From the NCBI GenBank assembly GCA_014332815.1, contig JACSZT010000007.1, forward strand, positions 355 through 64,354: a stretch of DNA of 64,000 nt. The letters run 5' to 3'. The notes under the pieces were generated by a model. The model was not told the DNA's origin, searched no databases, and saw only the letters and a list, made by a program, of their open reading frames with translations. How positions within the stretch are numbered: position 1 is the first letter of the stretch; every line of letters begins with the position of its first letter. A program made the position numbers and the translations under genes. This document shows positions 38,250 through 47,933 of this stretch, piece by piece. Source of the stretch: Weissella confusa (lineage in GTDB: Bacteria; Bacillota; Bacilli; Lactobacillales; Lactobacillaceae).

Positions 38250-38642
38250 TTAACGCTTTGAGAATTGTGAAGCCTTACGGGCCTTCTTCAAACCTGGCTT
38301 CTTACGCTCCTTCATACGAGCGTCACGAGTCAACAATCCAGCCTTCTTCAAAGCTGCACGGAAGTCAGGATCCACTTGCAACAAAGCACGTGAGATACCG
38401 TGACGGATGGCACCAGATTGACCTGAGAAACCACCACCGTTTACGTTAACCAAAACATCGTAGTTTCCTAGAGTTTCAGTAACGTTGAATGGTTGTACCA
38501 TAACCTCACGCAAGTTAGCGAAAGGAATGTATTGTTCAGCTGAACGACCGTTGATCGTGATTGCACCGTTACCAGGTACCAAACGTACGCGGGCAACAGA
38601 GTTCTTACGACGGCCAGTTCCGTAGTATTGTACTTGAGCCAT
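38250..38642 (-). CDS. rpsI: 30S ribosomal protein S9
   Basis: A 130-aa S9 protein: [14 protein letters not shown] at the start and a C-terminal basic tail ending SQFSKR, which reaches the P-site tRNA. The [19 protein letters not shown] core is conserved. It follows rplM by 25 bases and shares its promoter and leader. Confidence 0.98.
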   Translation of the reverse strand: MAQVQYYGTGRRKNSVARVRLVPGNGAITINGRSAEQYIPFANLREVMVQPFNVTETLGNYDVLVNVNGGGFSGQSGAIRHGISRALLQVDPDFRAALKKAGLLTRDARMKERKKPGLKKARKASQFSKR

Positions 38643-38667
38643 AATTAACTATTCTCCTTTCGTTAAA

Positions 38668-39111
38668 TTAAATAAGGTTAGTGATATCCAACACTTCAGG
38701 GTTTTGTGCTGCGTGTGTGTGCTCTGAACCAGCAAACACGTGCAACTTCAAACCTTGTTGGCGACCAAGAGTACCCTTTGGCAACATGCCGTGAACTGAA
38801 AGCTCGATCAAACGTTGTGGGTTCTTCTCTCGCAAGTCACCAGCTTGACGCTCCTTCAAACCACCTGGGTGGTTTGAGTGGTGGTAGTAAATCTTGTCCG
38901 TAGCCTTCTTACCCGTCAAAGCGACCTTTTCGGCGTTGATAACGATAACGTTATCACCAGTGTCGACGTTAGGCGTGAAAGTAGGCTTGTTCTTACCACG
39001 CAAGATTGATGCTACGACAGTTGACAAACGTCCCAATGCAATATCAGTTGCATCGATGACGTACCACTTGCGATCGATCTCACCTGGCTTTGCCATATAA
39101 GTTGTACGCAT
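38668..39111 (-). CDS. rplM: 50S ribosomal protein L13
   Basis: A 147-aa L13 protein ([30 protein letters not shown]...). The start is ATG 39111, with GGAGG seven to eight bases upstream; an in-frame TTG five codons earlier overlaps that site. It is the first gene of the rplM-rpsI operon and lies downstream of ecfA1-ecfA2-ecfT-truA, the usual Lactobacillales order. Confidence 0.98.
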   Translation of the reverse strand: MRTTYMAKPGEIDRKWYVIDATDIALGRLSTVVASILRGKNKPTFTPNVDTGDNVIVINAEKVALTGKKATDKIYYHHSNHPGGLKERQAGDLREKNPQRLIELSVHGMLPKGTLGRQQGLKLHVFAGSEHTHAAQNPEVLDITNLI

Positions 39112-39239
39112 GGAAAATTCCTCCAATATTCTGTTTGTTTACTTTACCAATAATTAAAAAAGTCGTACCAGGACATTCCCATTGCGGTGTGGTAAACAAT
39201 ACCGAGATTTATCTTACCTTTTTTCTGACCAAACGTCAA
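39112..39239 (-). promoter_or_regulatory. rplM promoter and probable L13 leader
   Basis: TTGACG (39234-39239), 17 bases, TAAGAT (39211-39216) on the minus strand. The transcript then carries a long-range stem TTGTTTAC (39135-39142) with GTAAACAA (39192-39199) enclosing a TACCA/TGGTA stem. Firmicutes have an autoregulatory L13 leader at this place (Rfam L13_leader); membership is inferred from position and folding only. Confidence 0.55.
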
Positions 39240-39289
39240 CGGCAATAGCCCTCGGATTTAGCAAATTCGTTAGTTTTTGGCCAATCTGA

Positions 39290-40039
39290 TTAATAATCAA
39301 CCGACATCAAGTAAAGACCTTGAGCTGGGGCCGTGAATCGCGCTTGTTGACGATCCTTCACCGCAAATAAGCGTTGAATATCATCCACTGGCCGTGAGCC
39401 ATTACCAATCTCCAACAACACGCCGACCATGATACGAATTTGATTGTACAAGAACCCATTACCTGAGAACTCAAACCAAATTTCATCTTCTTCCGGCTTC
39501 TCCCACATCTTAGCTGAGTAAACCGTGCGGACTGTCGTTTTTTGTTGGAACCCTGAGGCCACAAAACTCAACCAATCATGTTCACCAACATAATCGCCGA
39601 TGGCTTGCTGCATCAAGCTTGTATCGATACGACGGTGCCAGTGACCAGTGTAGTTGCGCTTAAATGGATCAATAAATTCAGTCGTTGAAAGACGATATAG
39701 GTACGTCTTGTTGTGGGCGCTAAATTGTGCGTGGAAAGACTCATCCACCTTTTCAACTGACTTGATACCAATGTCATAAGGGAGCATCGTTGAAAGCCCC
39801 TTACGCACCGCTTCATTCGGAATATCAAAAGGCAAATCAAAATGTACGACTTGCCCCTTGGCGTGAACGCGCGCATCAGTACGCCCTGATCCTTGGACAC
39901 GAATATGCTCAGTCGGATCTTTAGCCATCTTGTTAACGACTTTTTCCATCTCAAGTTGCACAGTTCGCTTGCCAGGCTGAACCTGCCAACCATAAAATTC
40001 TGTGCCATCATACGAAATTGTTGCTTTGTATCGTGGCAT
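39290..40039 (-). CDS. truA: tRNA pseudouridine(38-40) synthase
   Basis: A 249-aa enzyme. N-terminal YKATISYDGTEFYGWQVQPG and the catalytic Asp in RVQGSGRTDARVHAKGQ are conserved; the FLYNQIRIMVG motif lies near the end. It modifies U38-U40 in tRNA anticodon stems. The start is ATG 40039 (AGAAGAGAAG upstream), although the frame stays open 31 codons further, into ecfT. It is fourth in the ecf operon. Confidence 0.95.
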   Translation of the reverse strand: MPRYKATISYDGTEFYGWQVQPGKRTVQLEMEKVVNKMAKDPTEHIRVQGSGRTDARVHAKGQVVHFDLPFDIPNEAVRKGLSTMLPYDIGIKSVEKVDESFHAQFSAHNKTYLYRLSTTEFIDPFKRNYTGHWHRRIDTSLMQQAIGDYVGEHDWLSFVASGFQQKTTVRTVYSAKMWEKPEEDEIWFEFSGNGFLYNQIRIMVGVLLEIGNGSRPVDDIQRLFAVKDRQQARFTAPAQGLYLMSVDY

Positions 40040-40053
40040 CTCTTCTCTTCTTT

Positions 40054-40854
40054 CTAAATCCAGCGCGTTGCAATTAAGACAACGGCAAATACGATAAATC
40101 CAATGACTGCAACCGTATCTTGCTTGCCCCAAGTCAAAACACGGTACTTCGTTCGGTGATCACCACCACGGTAACCACGGGCTTCCATTGCATCCCCAAG
40201 TTCAATTGCGCGCTTAATCGCATTAATGAACAATGGAATTAGCAATGGTACAAACGCCTTAATGCGGCTAACGATGTTACCTTCGTTAAACTCGACGCCA
40301 CGAGCACGTTGCGCATTCATAATCGTCTCAGCTTCATCCATCAACGTTGGCACAAAACGCAGTGCAATTGATAGCATCAACGCCAATTCAGCAACGGGGA
40401 AGCCTACCTTCTTCAAAGGTGCCAGCAAATTCTCCATTGCGTCCGCAACGGCTAGTGGTTGTGTTGTGAGTGTCAAAATGGTTGAAAACATGATAATCAA
40501 GACGAAACGCACGAACACTTCGATACTGTTAATCACACCGTCCGTGGTAATCGTGATAATCCACCAGTGCCAGAGCACGTGACCAGTTTGAACAAAGAAT
40601 AATTGCAAAAGCGTTGTGATAAACATCAAGAACAACAATGGTCGTACACCGCGCAAGAAGACACCCACACCCAACCCAGTTAGGGTAATGGCCATCAATG
40701 TGAAGATTGCTGCCACAACATAGCCAGCCACATTATTGGCAAAGAAAATCACAAAAATAAACGCGATACTTAAGACTAACTTTGTGCGGGCATCCAAACG
40801 GTGAACCCATGATTCACCTGGCATATAACGTCCAATCAAGAGGTTATTAAACAT
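40054..40854 (-). CDS. ecfT: ECF transporter transmembrane subunit EcfT
   Basis: A 266-aa membrane protein with about five or six helices. The coupling motifs ARG are visible (NAQRARGVEF and DAMEARGYRGG), which dock on the two ATPases. It links EcfA1/A2 to interchangeable vitamin-binding S components encoded elsewhere. Its start overlaps the end of ecfA2 by eight bases. Confidence 0.94.
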   Translation of the reverse strand: MFNNLLIGRYMPGESWVHRLDARTKLVLSIAFIFVIFFANNVAGYVVAAIFTLMAITLTGLGVGVFLRGVRPLLFLMFITTLLQLFFVQTGHVLWHWWIITITTDGVINSIEVFVRFVLIIMFSTILTLTTQPLAVADAMENLLAPLKKVGFPVAELALMLSIALRFVPTLMDEAETIMNAQRARGVEFNEGNIVSRIKAFVPLLIPLFINAIKRAIELGDAMEARGYRGGDHRTKYRVLTWGKQDTVAVIGFIVFAVVLIATRWI

Positions 40855-41710
40855 GCGCTTCCCCTCCTAATTTTGCGGCCAATTGATCAGCCAATTGGTC
40901 AATATCCAAGACATTCTCAAGTTGCAACCCCTTATCAGCAAGTTGATCTGCAAACTGCTTAGCAATCGGCACATCAAGCTGCTTTTCATGAAGCCAATCA
41001 ACATCCGCAAAGACTTCAGTCGGCGTCCCTTCCTTCACGACAGTTCCACCTTCAAAAATGACCACGTGATCAGCGTACTGGGCAACATACTCCATCTGGT
41101 GCGTAATCAAAATAACCGTCATGTCACGTTCCTTTTGCAAACGCGCAAACAACGTCATCAGCTCTTCTTGCCCGGCTGGATCTAGTCCGGCCGTTGGCTC
41201 ATCAAGAATCAACAAGTCCGGTTCCATTGCCAAAACGCCAGCAATGGCGACACGTCGCATTTGACCACCAGACAATTCAAACGGTGAACGCTCATCGAAT
41301 CGTTCAGCCATCCCCACCGTACGTAAGGCACGTTCGGCAGCTTCTTTCGCTTCAGCTTCCGACTTACCAAAGTTCTTTGGGCCGAACATTACGTCTTTCA
41401 AGACGGTTTGTTCAAACAATTGCGCTTCAGGGAATTGGAAAACAAGTCCTACGTGAGCACGCATTTGGTTCAGCTCTTTCGGCTTTGTTGTTGGCACGAT
41501 GCGCTGTTCACCAATCGTAATTTCACCAGCCGTTGGAATTACCAAGCCGTCTAAGTGTTGCACCATGGTCGACTTACCTGAACCAGTGTGACCAATTACC
41601 GCCGTAAACTTTCCTTCTGGCATGGTGAAGTTAACATCATGCAAACCAGGCGTCGCGAATGGCGTGTTTAATTGGTACGTAAAACCTACTTGGTTGAAAT
41701 TGATTGCCAT
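40847..41710 (-). CDS. ecfA2: ECF transporter ATPase EcfA2
   Basis: An ABC ATPase of 287 aa: Walker A GHTGSGKST, signature LSGGQMRRVAIAG, Walker B LLILDEPTAGLDP, H-loop THQME. It powers group II ECF vitamin importers together with EcfA1. The start is ATG 41710; a TTG two codons before is less likely. It overlaps the end of ecfA1 by 25 bases. Confidence 0.94.
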   Translation of the reverse strand: MAINFNQVGFTYQLNTPFATPGLHDVNFTMPEGKFTAVIGHTGSGKSTMVQHLDGLVIPTAGEITIGEQRIVPTTKPKELNQMRAHVGLVFQFPEAQLFEQTVLKDVMFGPKNFGKSEAEAKEAAERALRTVGMAERFDERSPFELSGGQMRRVAIAGVLAMEPDLLILDEPTAGLDPAGQEELMTLFARLQKERDMTVILITHQMEYVAQYADHVVIFEGGTVVKEGTPTEVFADVDWLHEKQLDVPIAKQFADQLADKGLQLENVLDIDQLADQLAAKLGGEAHV

Positions 41711-42528
41711 AGCCAATCCACCATCCCTTCAGTCGTTAAGTATGAGTCGGGAACATCAATTCCACGTTCTCGCAACTTTTCCTTTAGTTGTTCTGCAAAA
41801 GGCACCGCCAAACCGAATTCACGCAACTTTTCAGCGTTGGCAAAAACATCCTCTGGCGTACCCGTTTGCATCAAATCACCGTCGTTAATCACGACAACGC
41901 GGTCAGCGCTCGCCGCTTCTTCGATATCGTGGGTGATTGAAATAACCGTCAATGCATCACCAAGTTGACGCTTCAAATCATGTACCAGTGCAATCATTTC
42001 GCGACGACCCTTGGGATCAAGCATGGCTGTTGCTTCGTCCAGAATTAAGATTTGTGGTTGGATCGCAAGAACAGATGCAATCGCAACGCGTTGCTTTTGA
42101 CCCCCAGATAGGCGCGCTGGTTCGCGATCCGCGAACTTAGCCATGCCAACCTTCTCAAGCGCTTCCGCGACACGTGGCACCATCTCCTCGCGTGGAATCC
42201 CACGATTTTCCATCCCAAATGCGACATCATCAGCCACCGTTGCGCCGACAAATTGATTATCTGGATTTTGAAAGACCATCCCCACAAGGTCGCGAATCGT
42301 CCACATATTATCTTCGTTAACTGGCGTACCGGCAATCGTAATTTCACCTGCCGTTGGCGCCAACAAATAGTTCAATAGTTTCGCTAAGGTCGACTTACCC
42401 GACCCATTATGTCCAATAATTGCAATCCACTCGCCTTGATTAATCGTTAATGAGAGATCGTTCAAGGCTGGTGTCTCGCTGTTTGGATATGAGTACGTCA
42501 CATGCGACAACTCGATAATTGGCGTCAT
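41686..42528 (-). CDS. ecfA1: ECF transporter ATPase EcfA1
   Basis: An ABC ATPase of 280 aa: Walker A GHNGSGKST, signature LSGGQKQRVAIAS, Walker B ILILDEATAMLDP. The Glu after Walker B is present. It is first in ecfA1-ecfA2-ecfT-truA. ATG 42528 lies eight bases after a G-rich AAGGGGG site; the GTG two codons earlier is too close. Confidence 0.94.
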   Translation of the reverse strand: MTPIIELSHVTYSYPNSETPALNDLSLTINQGEWIAIIGHNGSGKSTLAKLLNYLLAPTAGEITIAGTPVNEDNMWTIRDLVGMVFQNPDNQFVGATVADDVAFGMENRGIPREEMVPRVAEALEKVGMAKFADREPARLSGGQKQRVAIASVLAIQPQILILDEATAMLDPKGRREMIALVHDLKRQLGDALTVISITHDIEEAASADRVVVINDGDLMQTGTPEDVFANAEKLREFGLAVPFAEQLKEKLRERGIDVPDSYLTTEGMVDWLWQSISTK

Positions 42529-42641
42529 GTTCACGCCCCCCTTACTTATTTTTTGCTACTTACCATAATACCAAACTCGACCTATGTTTTGTGGCGTTTG
42601 GTGCAATTTGTCGGGTACAATAGTTTTGAGAGGATTTACAT

Positions 42642-43235
42642 ATGTCAGATATCGATTTAAGTCGCTCAGCCGACTACCGTAACGTCACGGACTTTTTTAA
42701 AGGTCAATCTGATGACGAAATAAAAGCCGCCTTAGACGAACGTCGTGGCGACATGATTACCATCATGCAAAACCTAAGTCATGATTTCAACAAAGCATCT
42801 GCCGTACGTAACAGCAATGCGTTTGGTATGCGCAAAATTATTTTCCTAAACCCTGAAAACCCAGCGATCCCTGAGTCAACCGAAGGCATCAAGAAATGGG
42901 ATCGTCGTGGGTCACTAGGTACCCAAAACTATGAACACATTGAGCATCACCGTGTGACCGACTATCAAGCTTTGTTTGATAACTTACACGCAGATGGTTA
43001 TACCATTTACGCCGTGGATAATACACCTGGCTACAATCCGCAATCAGTGTATGATGTGCAATTCCCAACGAAGTCTGCTTTCCTATTTGGTGAAGAAAAA
43101 CTTGGCTTAGCAGGTGACTTAATTGCCGCAGCTGATGCCATGATTTACATCCCACAGTATGGCAGCGTGCGTTCAATTAACGTCAGTGTCGCCCATGGTA
43201 TTATTTCAGCATTCTATGCTTCACAGCATATGTAA
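42642..43235 (+). CDS. SpoU/TrmH-family RNA 2'-O-methyltransferase
   Basis: A 197-aa SPOUT methyltransferase with the three motifs: N-x-A-x-A-x-R region (AVRNSNAFGMRKI), FLFGEEKLGL, and IPQYGSVRSINVSVA, which form the knotted SAM site. Likely a tRNA Gm18-type enzyme, though rRNA is possible. It is on the plus strand, divergent from ecfA1, with a GAGAGG ribosome site. Confidence 0.88.
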   Translation: MSDIDLSRSADYRNVTDFFKGQSDDEIKAALDERRGDMITIMQNLSHDFNKASAVRNSNAFGMRKIIFLNPENPAIPESTEGIKKWDRRGSLGTQNYEHIEHHRVTDYQALFDNLHADGYTIYAVDNTPGYNPQSVYDVQFPTKSAFLFGEEKLGLAGDLIAAADAMIYIPQYGSVRSINVSVAHGIISAFYASQHM

Positions 43236-43273
43236 AAGAGAGCACGATGAATTTAATCATCGTGCTCTCTTTT
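43234..43273. terminator. Bidirectional terminator
   Basis: AAAAGAGAGCACGATGA pairs perfectly with its complement across ATTTAA; serves trmH and the convergent NDH-2 gene. Confidence 0.92.
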
Positions 43274-43282
43274 CGTTTACTA

Positions 43283-44956
43283 TTACTTCTTCAAGTCGTT
43301 GTAACGTGACTCGTGCTTACCGTACAAGCTACGTCCAAGCATCTTCTCCAAGAATGGTGTCACCCAGTAGTCCAAACCGAATGTGCGACCTGAACCGTTC
43401 ATAACAGCCAATGAAGCGAACGTCAACAAAACCATTGACGTTGTCGCTGAACCAGCAAAGATCAATACCAAGCCCAACACAAAGGCAACGAAACCAGCAA
43501 TTGACGTCAAAAGACCAAAGGCAATCAACCAGCCAACAACCGTGGCAATCATACCAATCGTACCTGAAACTGATGAACCCGCAGAAATCCACAAGATACC
43601 AACAACAATACGTAGTGGCACAGTCCACAAAACGTTACCCATACGTGACGTCCAACCGTAGAATGGCGTACGACCATTTGGCGTACGGAAGAACTCGTCC
43701 ATCAAGTAGTGGAAGATGTGGTAACCACTCGTGATTTGCGCAAAGAAGTACAAGTTAATCACGTGCTTGAACATGTTGGCAAAGAAGCCAGACAATGGCA
43801 AACCATTCTTACCAAGCTTTACGCTACCAAGTTGCTCAGCGATTCCAACCGTGTAGTGCGCACCGATTGAAACAGCATATCCTTGGTAGTGACCCTTAAA
43901 GGCCTTACGTGAACCCTTGCCCAACAAATCGAAGATGATGTTAGGAACAGCCGTGTTAGCAGCTGATTCTCCACCTTCAACCGTTTGTGGCGTCCAACCT
44001 GAACGTGGGTTGTCAGGAATTGTACGAGCAGGCTCTTGGTAGGCCGCAACGTCACCAACAACATAAATATCTTCCTCACCCTTGGCGCGTGAGTAGTCAT
44101 CGGCCATAAAGCGACCAGCAGGTCCTTGTTCCAAGCCCCACTTTGAGCCTTGCTCCTTTGCCTTAACACCAGCCGTCCAAACCAATGTTTCAGTAGGAAT
44201 TTCCGTACCGTCCTTCAAAACGGCAGCGTGTTCCTTAACCTCAACAACACCAGCAGACTTACGCATGTTAACGCCGTGCTTGATCATGTATTGCTCACCC
44301 TTGTCAGCAAGCTTACGGTTCGTCAACATGTTCAAAATTGTTGGTGCAGCTTCGATCACGTCAATCTTAATTTCTGATTCGTCCAAGTTGTTAGCTTCAG
44401 CAAGCTCACGACGTTGCTCAATCAATTCACCGGCCAATTCAACACCCGTAAATCCTGAACCAACAACCGCAATACGCAACTTAGCTTCGCGCTTTGCAGG
44501 GTCCAACTCCATGGCACCTTCACGAATGACTTCTTCGATGTGCGCACGTAGGCGAACCGCTTCTTCAAATGACCACAACGTGTAGCCGTACTCCTCAACA
44601 CCTGGCGTACCAAATGTATTAGTCGTACCACCAGTTGCCAAGACCAACTTCTCGTAAGGAATATCTCCTTCAGAAGTCTTAACGATCTTTGCTTCCTTGT
44701 CAATCGTATCAACCGTGGCAGTCACAATCTTAACGTTTGGTTGGCGCACGAACAACGTACGCAAATCAAATTGGATGTGCTTTGGCTCAACACGCTTCGT
44801 TGCAACTTCATGCAACTCCGTCATGTACGTAAAGAATGAGTGGCGGTCTACCAAAACAATTTGGTAATCCGTGCCCTTCAATCGCTTAGCCAACTTGCGC
44901 GCAGTAAATACACCAGAATAACCAGCACCCACTACGACGATGTTTTTATTAGCCAT
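43283..44956 (-). CDS. ndh: NDH-2-type NADH dehydrogenase with C-terminal membrane domain
   Basis: A 557-aa protein. Residues 1-400 are a two-Rossmann flavoprotein: FAD motif GAGYSG, NADH motif VVGSGFTGVELAGEL, and FAD-ribityl motif IYVVGDVAAY. The last 150 residues have about four hydrophobic helices (WTVPLRIVVGILWISAG..., FVAFVLGLVLIFAGSATTSMVL...), resembling a DoxX-type unit; ordinary NDH-2 enzymes end near 400. It oxidises NADH and passes electrons to quinone at the membrane, for oxygen or external acceptors. A GAGGAG site precedes the ATG. Confidence 0.88.
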   Translation of the reverse strand: MANKNIVVVGAGYSGVFTARKLAKRLKGTDYQIVLVDRHSFFTYMTELHEVATKRVEPKHIQFDLRTLFVRQPNVKIVTATVDTIDKEAKIVKTSEGDIPYEKLVLATGGTTNTFGTPGVEEYGYTLWSFEEAVRLRAHIEEVIREGAMELDPAKREAKLRIAVVGSGFTGVELAGELIEQRRELAEANNLDESEIKIDVIEAAPTILNMLTNRKLADKGEQYMIKHGVNMRKSAGVVEVKEHAAVLKDGTEIPTETLVWTAGVKAKEQGSKWGLEQGPAGRFMADDYSRAKGEEDIYVVGDVAAYQEPARTIPDNPRSGWTPQTVEGGESAANTAVPNIIFDLLGKGSRKAFKGHYQGYAVSIGAHYTVGIAEQLGSVKLGKNGLPLSGFFANMFKHVINLYFFAQITSGYHIFHYLMDEFFRTPNGRTPFYGWTSRMGNVLWTVPLRIVVGILWISAGSSVSGTIGMIATVVGWLIAFGLLTSIAGFVAFVLGLVLIFAGSATTSMVLLTFASLAVMNGSGRTFGLDYWVTPFLEKMLGRSLYGKHESRYNDLKK

Positions 44957-45187
44957 ATGAAAAAATCTCCTCAGTATCCCACAAAAAATGTAATTAAAAA
45001 TAAATCCTCAAATAATTTTAGACCTGCAAAGTGGATTTGTAAATGAATTCACTATTTTTTTGTAAATAAAAAATCCGCTATATCACGCCTTTCACAGACA
45101 TTATACCAATCAATCCCTTGTTATTCGTGCATTTATGCTCAACTATTTGTGCGGAATATAAGACTTTTAATAGCTTCTTTAAGGCAC

Positions 45188-45226
45188 AAAGACGTGTCCC
45201 AAAAAGCGGGACACGTCTTTGTTTTT
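45188..45226 (-). terminator. Metal ABC operon terminator
   Basis: AAAGACGTGTCCC pairs perfectly with GGGACACGTCTTT; the RNA continues with Us. Confidence 0.9.
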
Positions 45227-45229
45227 TAA

Positions 45230-46174
45230 TTATTCAACCATCATACCAGCATGAATCTTATCGATATTCCACTTAACCATGTCGTAGTAAGTGTCACCCT
45301 GTGTTCCCTTCTTAGCCAAAGAATCCGTATAAATTTTTTCGTAGATTGGCAAACCAGTTTCCTTAGAAACCTTCTCCATTGACTTAGGTGAAACAGAACT
45401 TTCAACGAATAGTGACTTCACGTCAGACTCGTTAATCTTCGCCAACACTTGCTTCATTTGCTCAGGCGTTCCCTGTGATTCAGTGTTAATTTCCCAAATA
45501 AACGCCGGCTTGATGCCGTAAGCCTTTGAGAAGTACTTGAAAGCACCTTCAGACGTCACCAACAAACGCTTATCTTCTGGTACATCCGCGAACTTACGTT
45601 GGGCTTCCTCGTGCAAGGCCAACAGCTTCTTTTGATATGCTGCTGAGCGCTTTTCAAAAGCAGTTGCGTGTTCAGGATCCTTTTCCTTAAGAACAGCCGT
45701 AATCGTTTGCACGTACTTGATACCGTTACTCAAATCCAACCATGCGTGTGGATCAGTTTCTTGTTCCTTACCGGCAGCCGTTAGATACATTGGCTGAACT
45801 AGCTTTGATGCCGCAAATACTTCTTTGCCATCACGCTTGTTAGCCGTTTCCGTCAACTTCGTAAACCAGCCATTTCCACCAGTTTCTAGATTCAACCCAT
45901 TGTGGAAAATAACATTAGCTTCTGTCGTTGCTGTAATATCGGCGGTCTTAGGTTCGTATTCGTGCGGGTCAGTACCGCGCTTGACGATGCTGTATACCTT
46001 AACGTCGTCACCACCAACTTGCTCAACCATGTCTTCCAAAATTGAATTGGTTGTTACAATTCGTAACTCACCACTAGCCTCAGCCTTTTGATCATCACGT
46101 TGTGAGACGAACCACGCCAGTCCTCCCGCCACAACACCCAATGCGCCTACAGTAATCGCAATCTTCTTAAACAC
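45230..46174 (-). CDS. Metal ABC transporter substrate-binding protein (Mn/Zn type)
   Basis: A 314-aa extracellular binding protein of the ZnuA/PsaA cluster A-I group. Metal ligands are visible: H in DPHEYEP, H in DPHAWLD, E in LVTSEGAF and a late acidic residue (IYTDSL). The absence of a His-rich loop favours Mn over Zn. The N-terminus is one hydrophobic helix with no lipobox Cys, so it is probably anchored by an uncleaved helix. It overlaps the permease gene by eight bases and is last in the operon. Confidence 0.88.
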   Translation of the reverse strand: MFKKIAITVGALGVVAGGLAWFVSQRDDQKAEASGELRIVTTNSILEDMVEQVGGDDVKVYSIVKRGTDPHEYEPKTADITATTEANVIFHNGLNLETGGNGWFTKLTETANKRDGKEVFAASKLVQPMYLTAAGKEQETDPHAWLDLSNGIKYVQTITAVLKEKDPEHATAFEKRSAAYQKKLLALHEEAQRKFADVPEDKRLLVTSEGAFKYFSKAYGIKPAFIWEINTESQGTPEQMKQVLAKINESDVKSLFVESSVSPKSMEKVSKETGLPIYEKIYTDSLAKKGTQGDTYYDMVKWNIDKIHAGMMVE

Positions 46175-47018
46175 TTTGCTTCCCCCACTTAGTCAAAAAT
46201 CCTTGTTTCGGCGACACGACAAACGATACTAAAAACATAATTGCTGCCATCAACACAATAGCTGGCCCAGATGCCCAATTCATTGTATATGACAGGTACA
46301 AACCAATAACTGATGCAACAGCCCCAACTGATGCTGCAATAACTAGCATCCACTGCAAACGGTTAGTCCACAAGAACGCGGTGGCTGCTGGCGTGATTAA
46401 CATAGCCACAATCAGGATAATCCCAACTGTTTGCAATGCTGAAACCGTAACCAGTGTCAGCACCAACATCAAACCATAGTGCAGATACGCCGTTTGCAAG
46501 CCATACGTCTTTGCAAACGTTTCATCAAATGATGTAATCAATAGCTCTTTATAAAAAATAACAACAAACAGTACAACAATGACCAACACAGCCACCGTTG
46601 ACATCAAATCACGATCAGACACCGCAAGGACGTTTCCAAACAAAATATGATGCAGGTTCGTTGATGATTCCGCCATCGAAATCAAGATGAACCCTAGTGC
46701 GAAGAATGCTGAGAAGACAATCCCGATTGCGGTATCATTTTTCAGCTTACTATTCGCAGCGACTGCGCCAATCAATAACGCCGCAATGACACCAAATGCT
46801 GCCGCACCAACCATCAGATTAATACCCAACATGTAGGCGACTGCAACTCCTGGTAGGACACTGTGTGAAATGGCGTCACCCATCAACGACATACCCCGTA
46901 AAATAATAAAACTACCAATAATCCCAGACATGACGCCAACCATAACTGACGCCAACAAAGCGCTCTGCAAAAAGTTATAGTGCCCCAGTGCCGCTAAAAA
47001 TTCTCCAATGCTGGCCAT
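46167..47018 (-). CDS. Metal ABC transporter permease
   Basis: A 283-aa membrane protein with eight or nine helices of the ZnuB/MntB-like ABC-3 family (ILRGMSLMGDAISHSVLPGVAVAYMLG near the start; LQTVGIILIVAMLITPAATA later). It forms the channel for Mn2+ import. It lies three bases after the interrupted ATPase gene and overlaps the binding-protein gene. Confidence 0.9.
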   Translation of the reverse strand: MASIGEFLAALGHYNFLQSALLASVMVGVMSGIIGSFIILRGMSLMGDAISHSVLPGVAVAYMLGINLMVGAAAFGVIAALLIGAVAANSKLKNDTAIGIVFSAFFALGFILISMAESSTNLHHILFGNVLAVSDRDLMSTVAVLVIVVLFVVIFYKELLITSFDETFAKTYGLQTAYLHYGLMLVLTLVTVSALQTVGIILIVAMLITPAATAFLWTNRLQWMLVIAASVGAVASVIGLYLSYTMNWASGPAIVLMAAIMFLVSFVVSPKQGFLTKWGKQSV

Positions 47019-47021
47019 CCG

Positions 47022-47756
47022 TTACGCCCCCTCAGATTTATTAAACAAAATCGCACCCAAATCTGCTGAAAATGCTTTTTGAACGTTAGCTTGGTTGTAA
47101 ACTTCAGCAACCGGCCCGTGCGCAATTACCCCGTGATTCATAATCAGCAGTTCATCAAAGTATTTCGCAACCTTATTCAAATCGTGGTGCACCACAATAA
47201 TTGTTTTGCCGTTATCACGCCACCCCTTCAGTACACGCATGATATCCTCTTCGGATTTCATGTCGATACCAACAAACGGTTCATCCAAAATAACAACTTC
47301 TGCTTGTTGCACAATTGCGCGTGCCACGAACACACGTTGCAACTGTCCACCCGACAATTCTCCAATTTGTCGATTCTTGAATTCAGTCAAATGTACCTGT
47401 GCTAGGGCTTCATCGACCAATTCACGTTCTTTCTGCCCAGGGCTTTTGAATAATCCTAACTTGCCCTACGTGCCCGTTAAGACCACCTCAAAAACGCTGA
47501 TCGGAAACGTTAAATCCAGTGCCGCACGTTGCTCAACATACGCAACTTTACGACGTACCATTTTAATCGGCCGACTATCGATTGATGCGCTCCCCGTACG
47601 ACGTACCAATCCAAGTGCCCCCTTAATTAAGGTTGATTTACCTGCACCGTTCGGACCGATAATACCTGTAATCTTGCCTGGGCTAAACGCAACAGACAAA
47701 TTTTGAAAAACTGGGGTTGCTGTGTAAGCAACCGTTAAGTTATCAATATGCAACAT
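47022..47756 (-). pseudogene. Metal ABC transporter ATPase split by an amber codon
   Basis: One 245-codon frame from ATG 47756 to 47022 carries Walker A GPNGAGKST, signature LSGGQLQR and Walker B VVILDEPFVGID, the full ATPase of a Mn/Zn importer. A single TAG at 47466-47468 interrupts it after VVLTGT, where relatives have a Tyr before GKLGLFK. Reading frame is unbroken on both sides, so this is a one-base nonsense change, not a frameshift. The 3' part could restart at GTG 47420 but would lack Walker A. The transporter is probably inactive unless the codon is suppressed or is a sequencing error. Confidence 0.85.
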
Positions 47757-47819
47757 CTTGTTCCCTCCTCATTCAATGTTGTTCAGATGAGTTTGCATCT
47801 CATCAACCTCACAAGATTA

Positions 47820-47833
47820 TCCGATTAATCGGA
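47820..47833. promoter_or_regulatory. Palindrome upstream of the metal ABC operon
   Basis: TCCGATTAATCGGA is a perfect 14-bp dyad 64 bases before the operon's first start codon. The place suits a DtxR/MntR-type metalloregulator operator; the sequence is not one I recognise. Confidence 0.45.
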
Positions 47834-47933
47834 ACAAGACAATAGTTTTTCTGCGATTGAAAATTTTTAGTAATAGAATAACAATATTTTGTCATGATAA
47901 AAAGTTAACTATCAACACCCTGAACAAAGTAAA

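Noticed and set aside
47022-47420. Treating the 3' half of the metal ATPase as a separate gene
   Set aside because: Same frame as the 5' half, no ribosome site, and it lacks Walker A; better explained by one amber codon.
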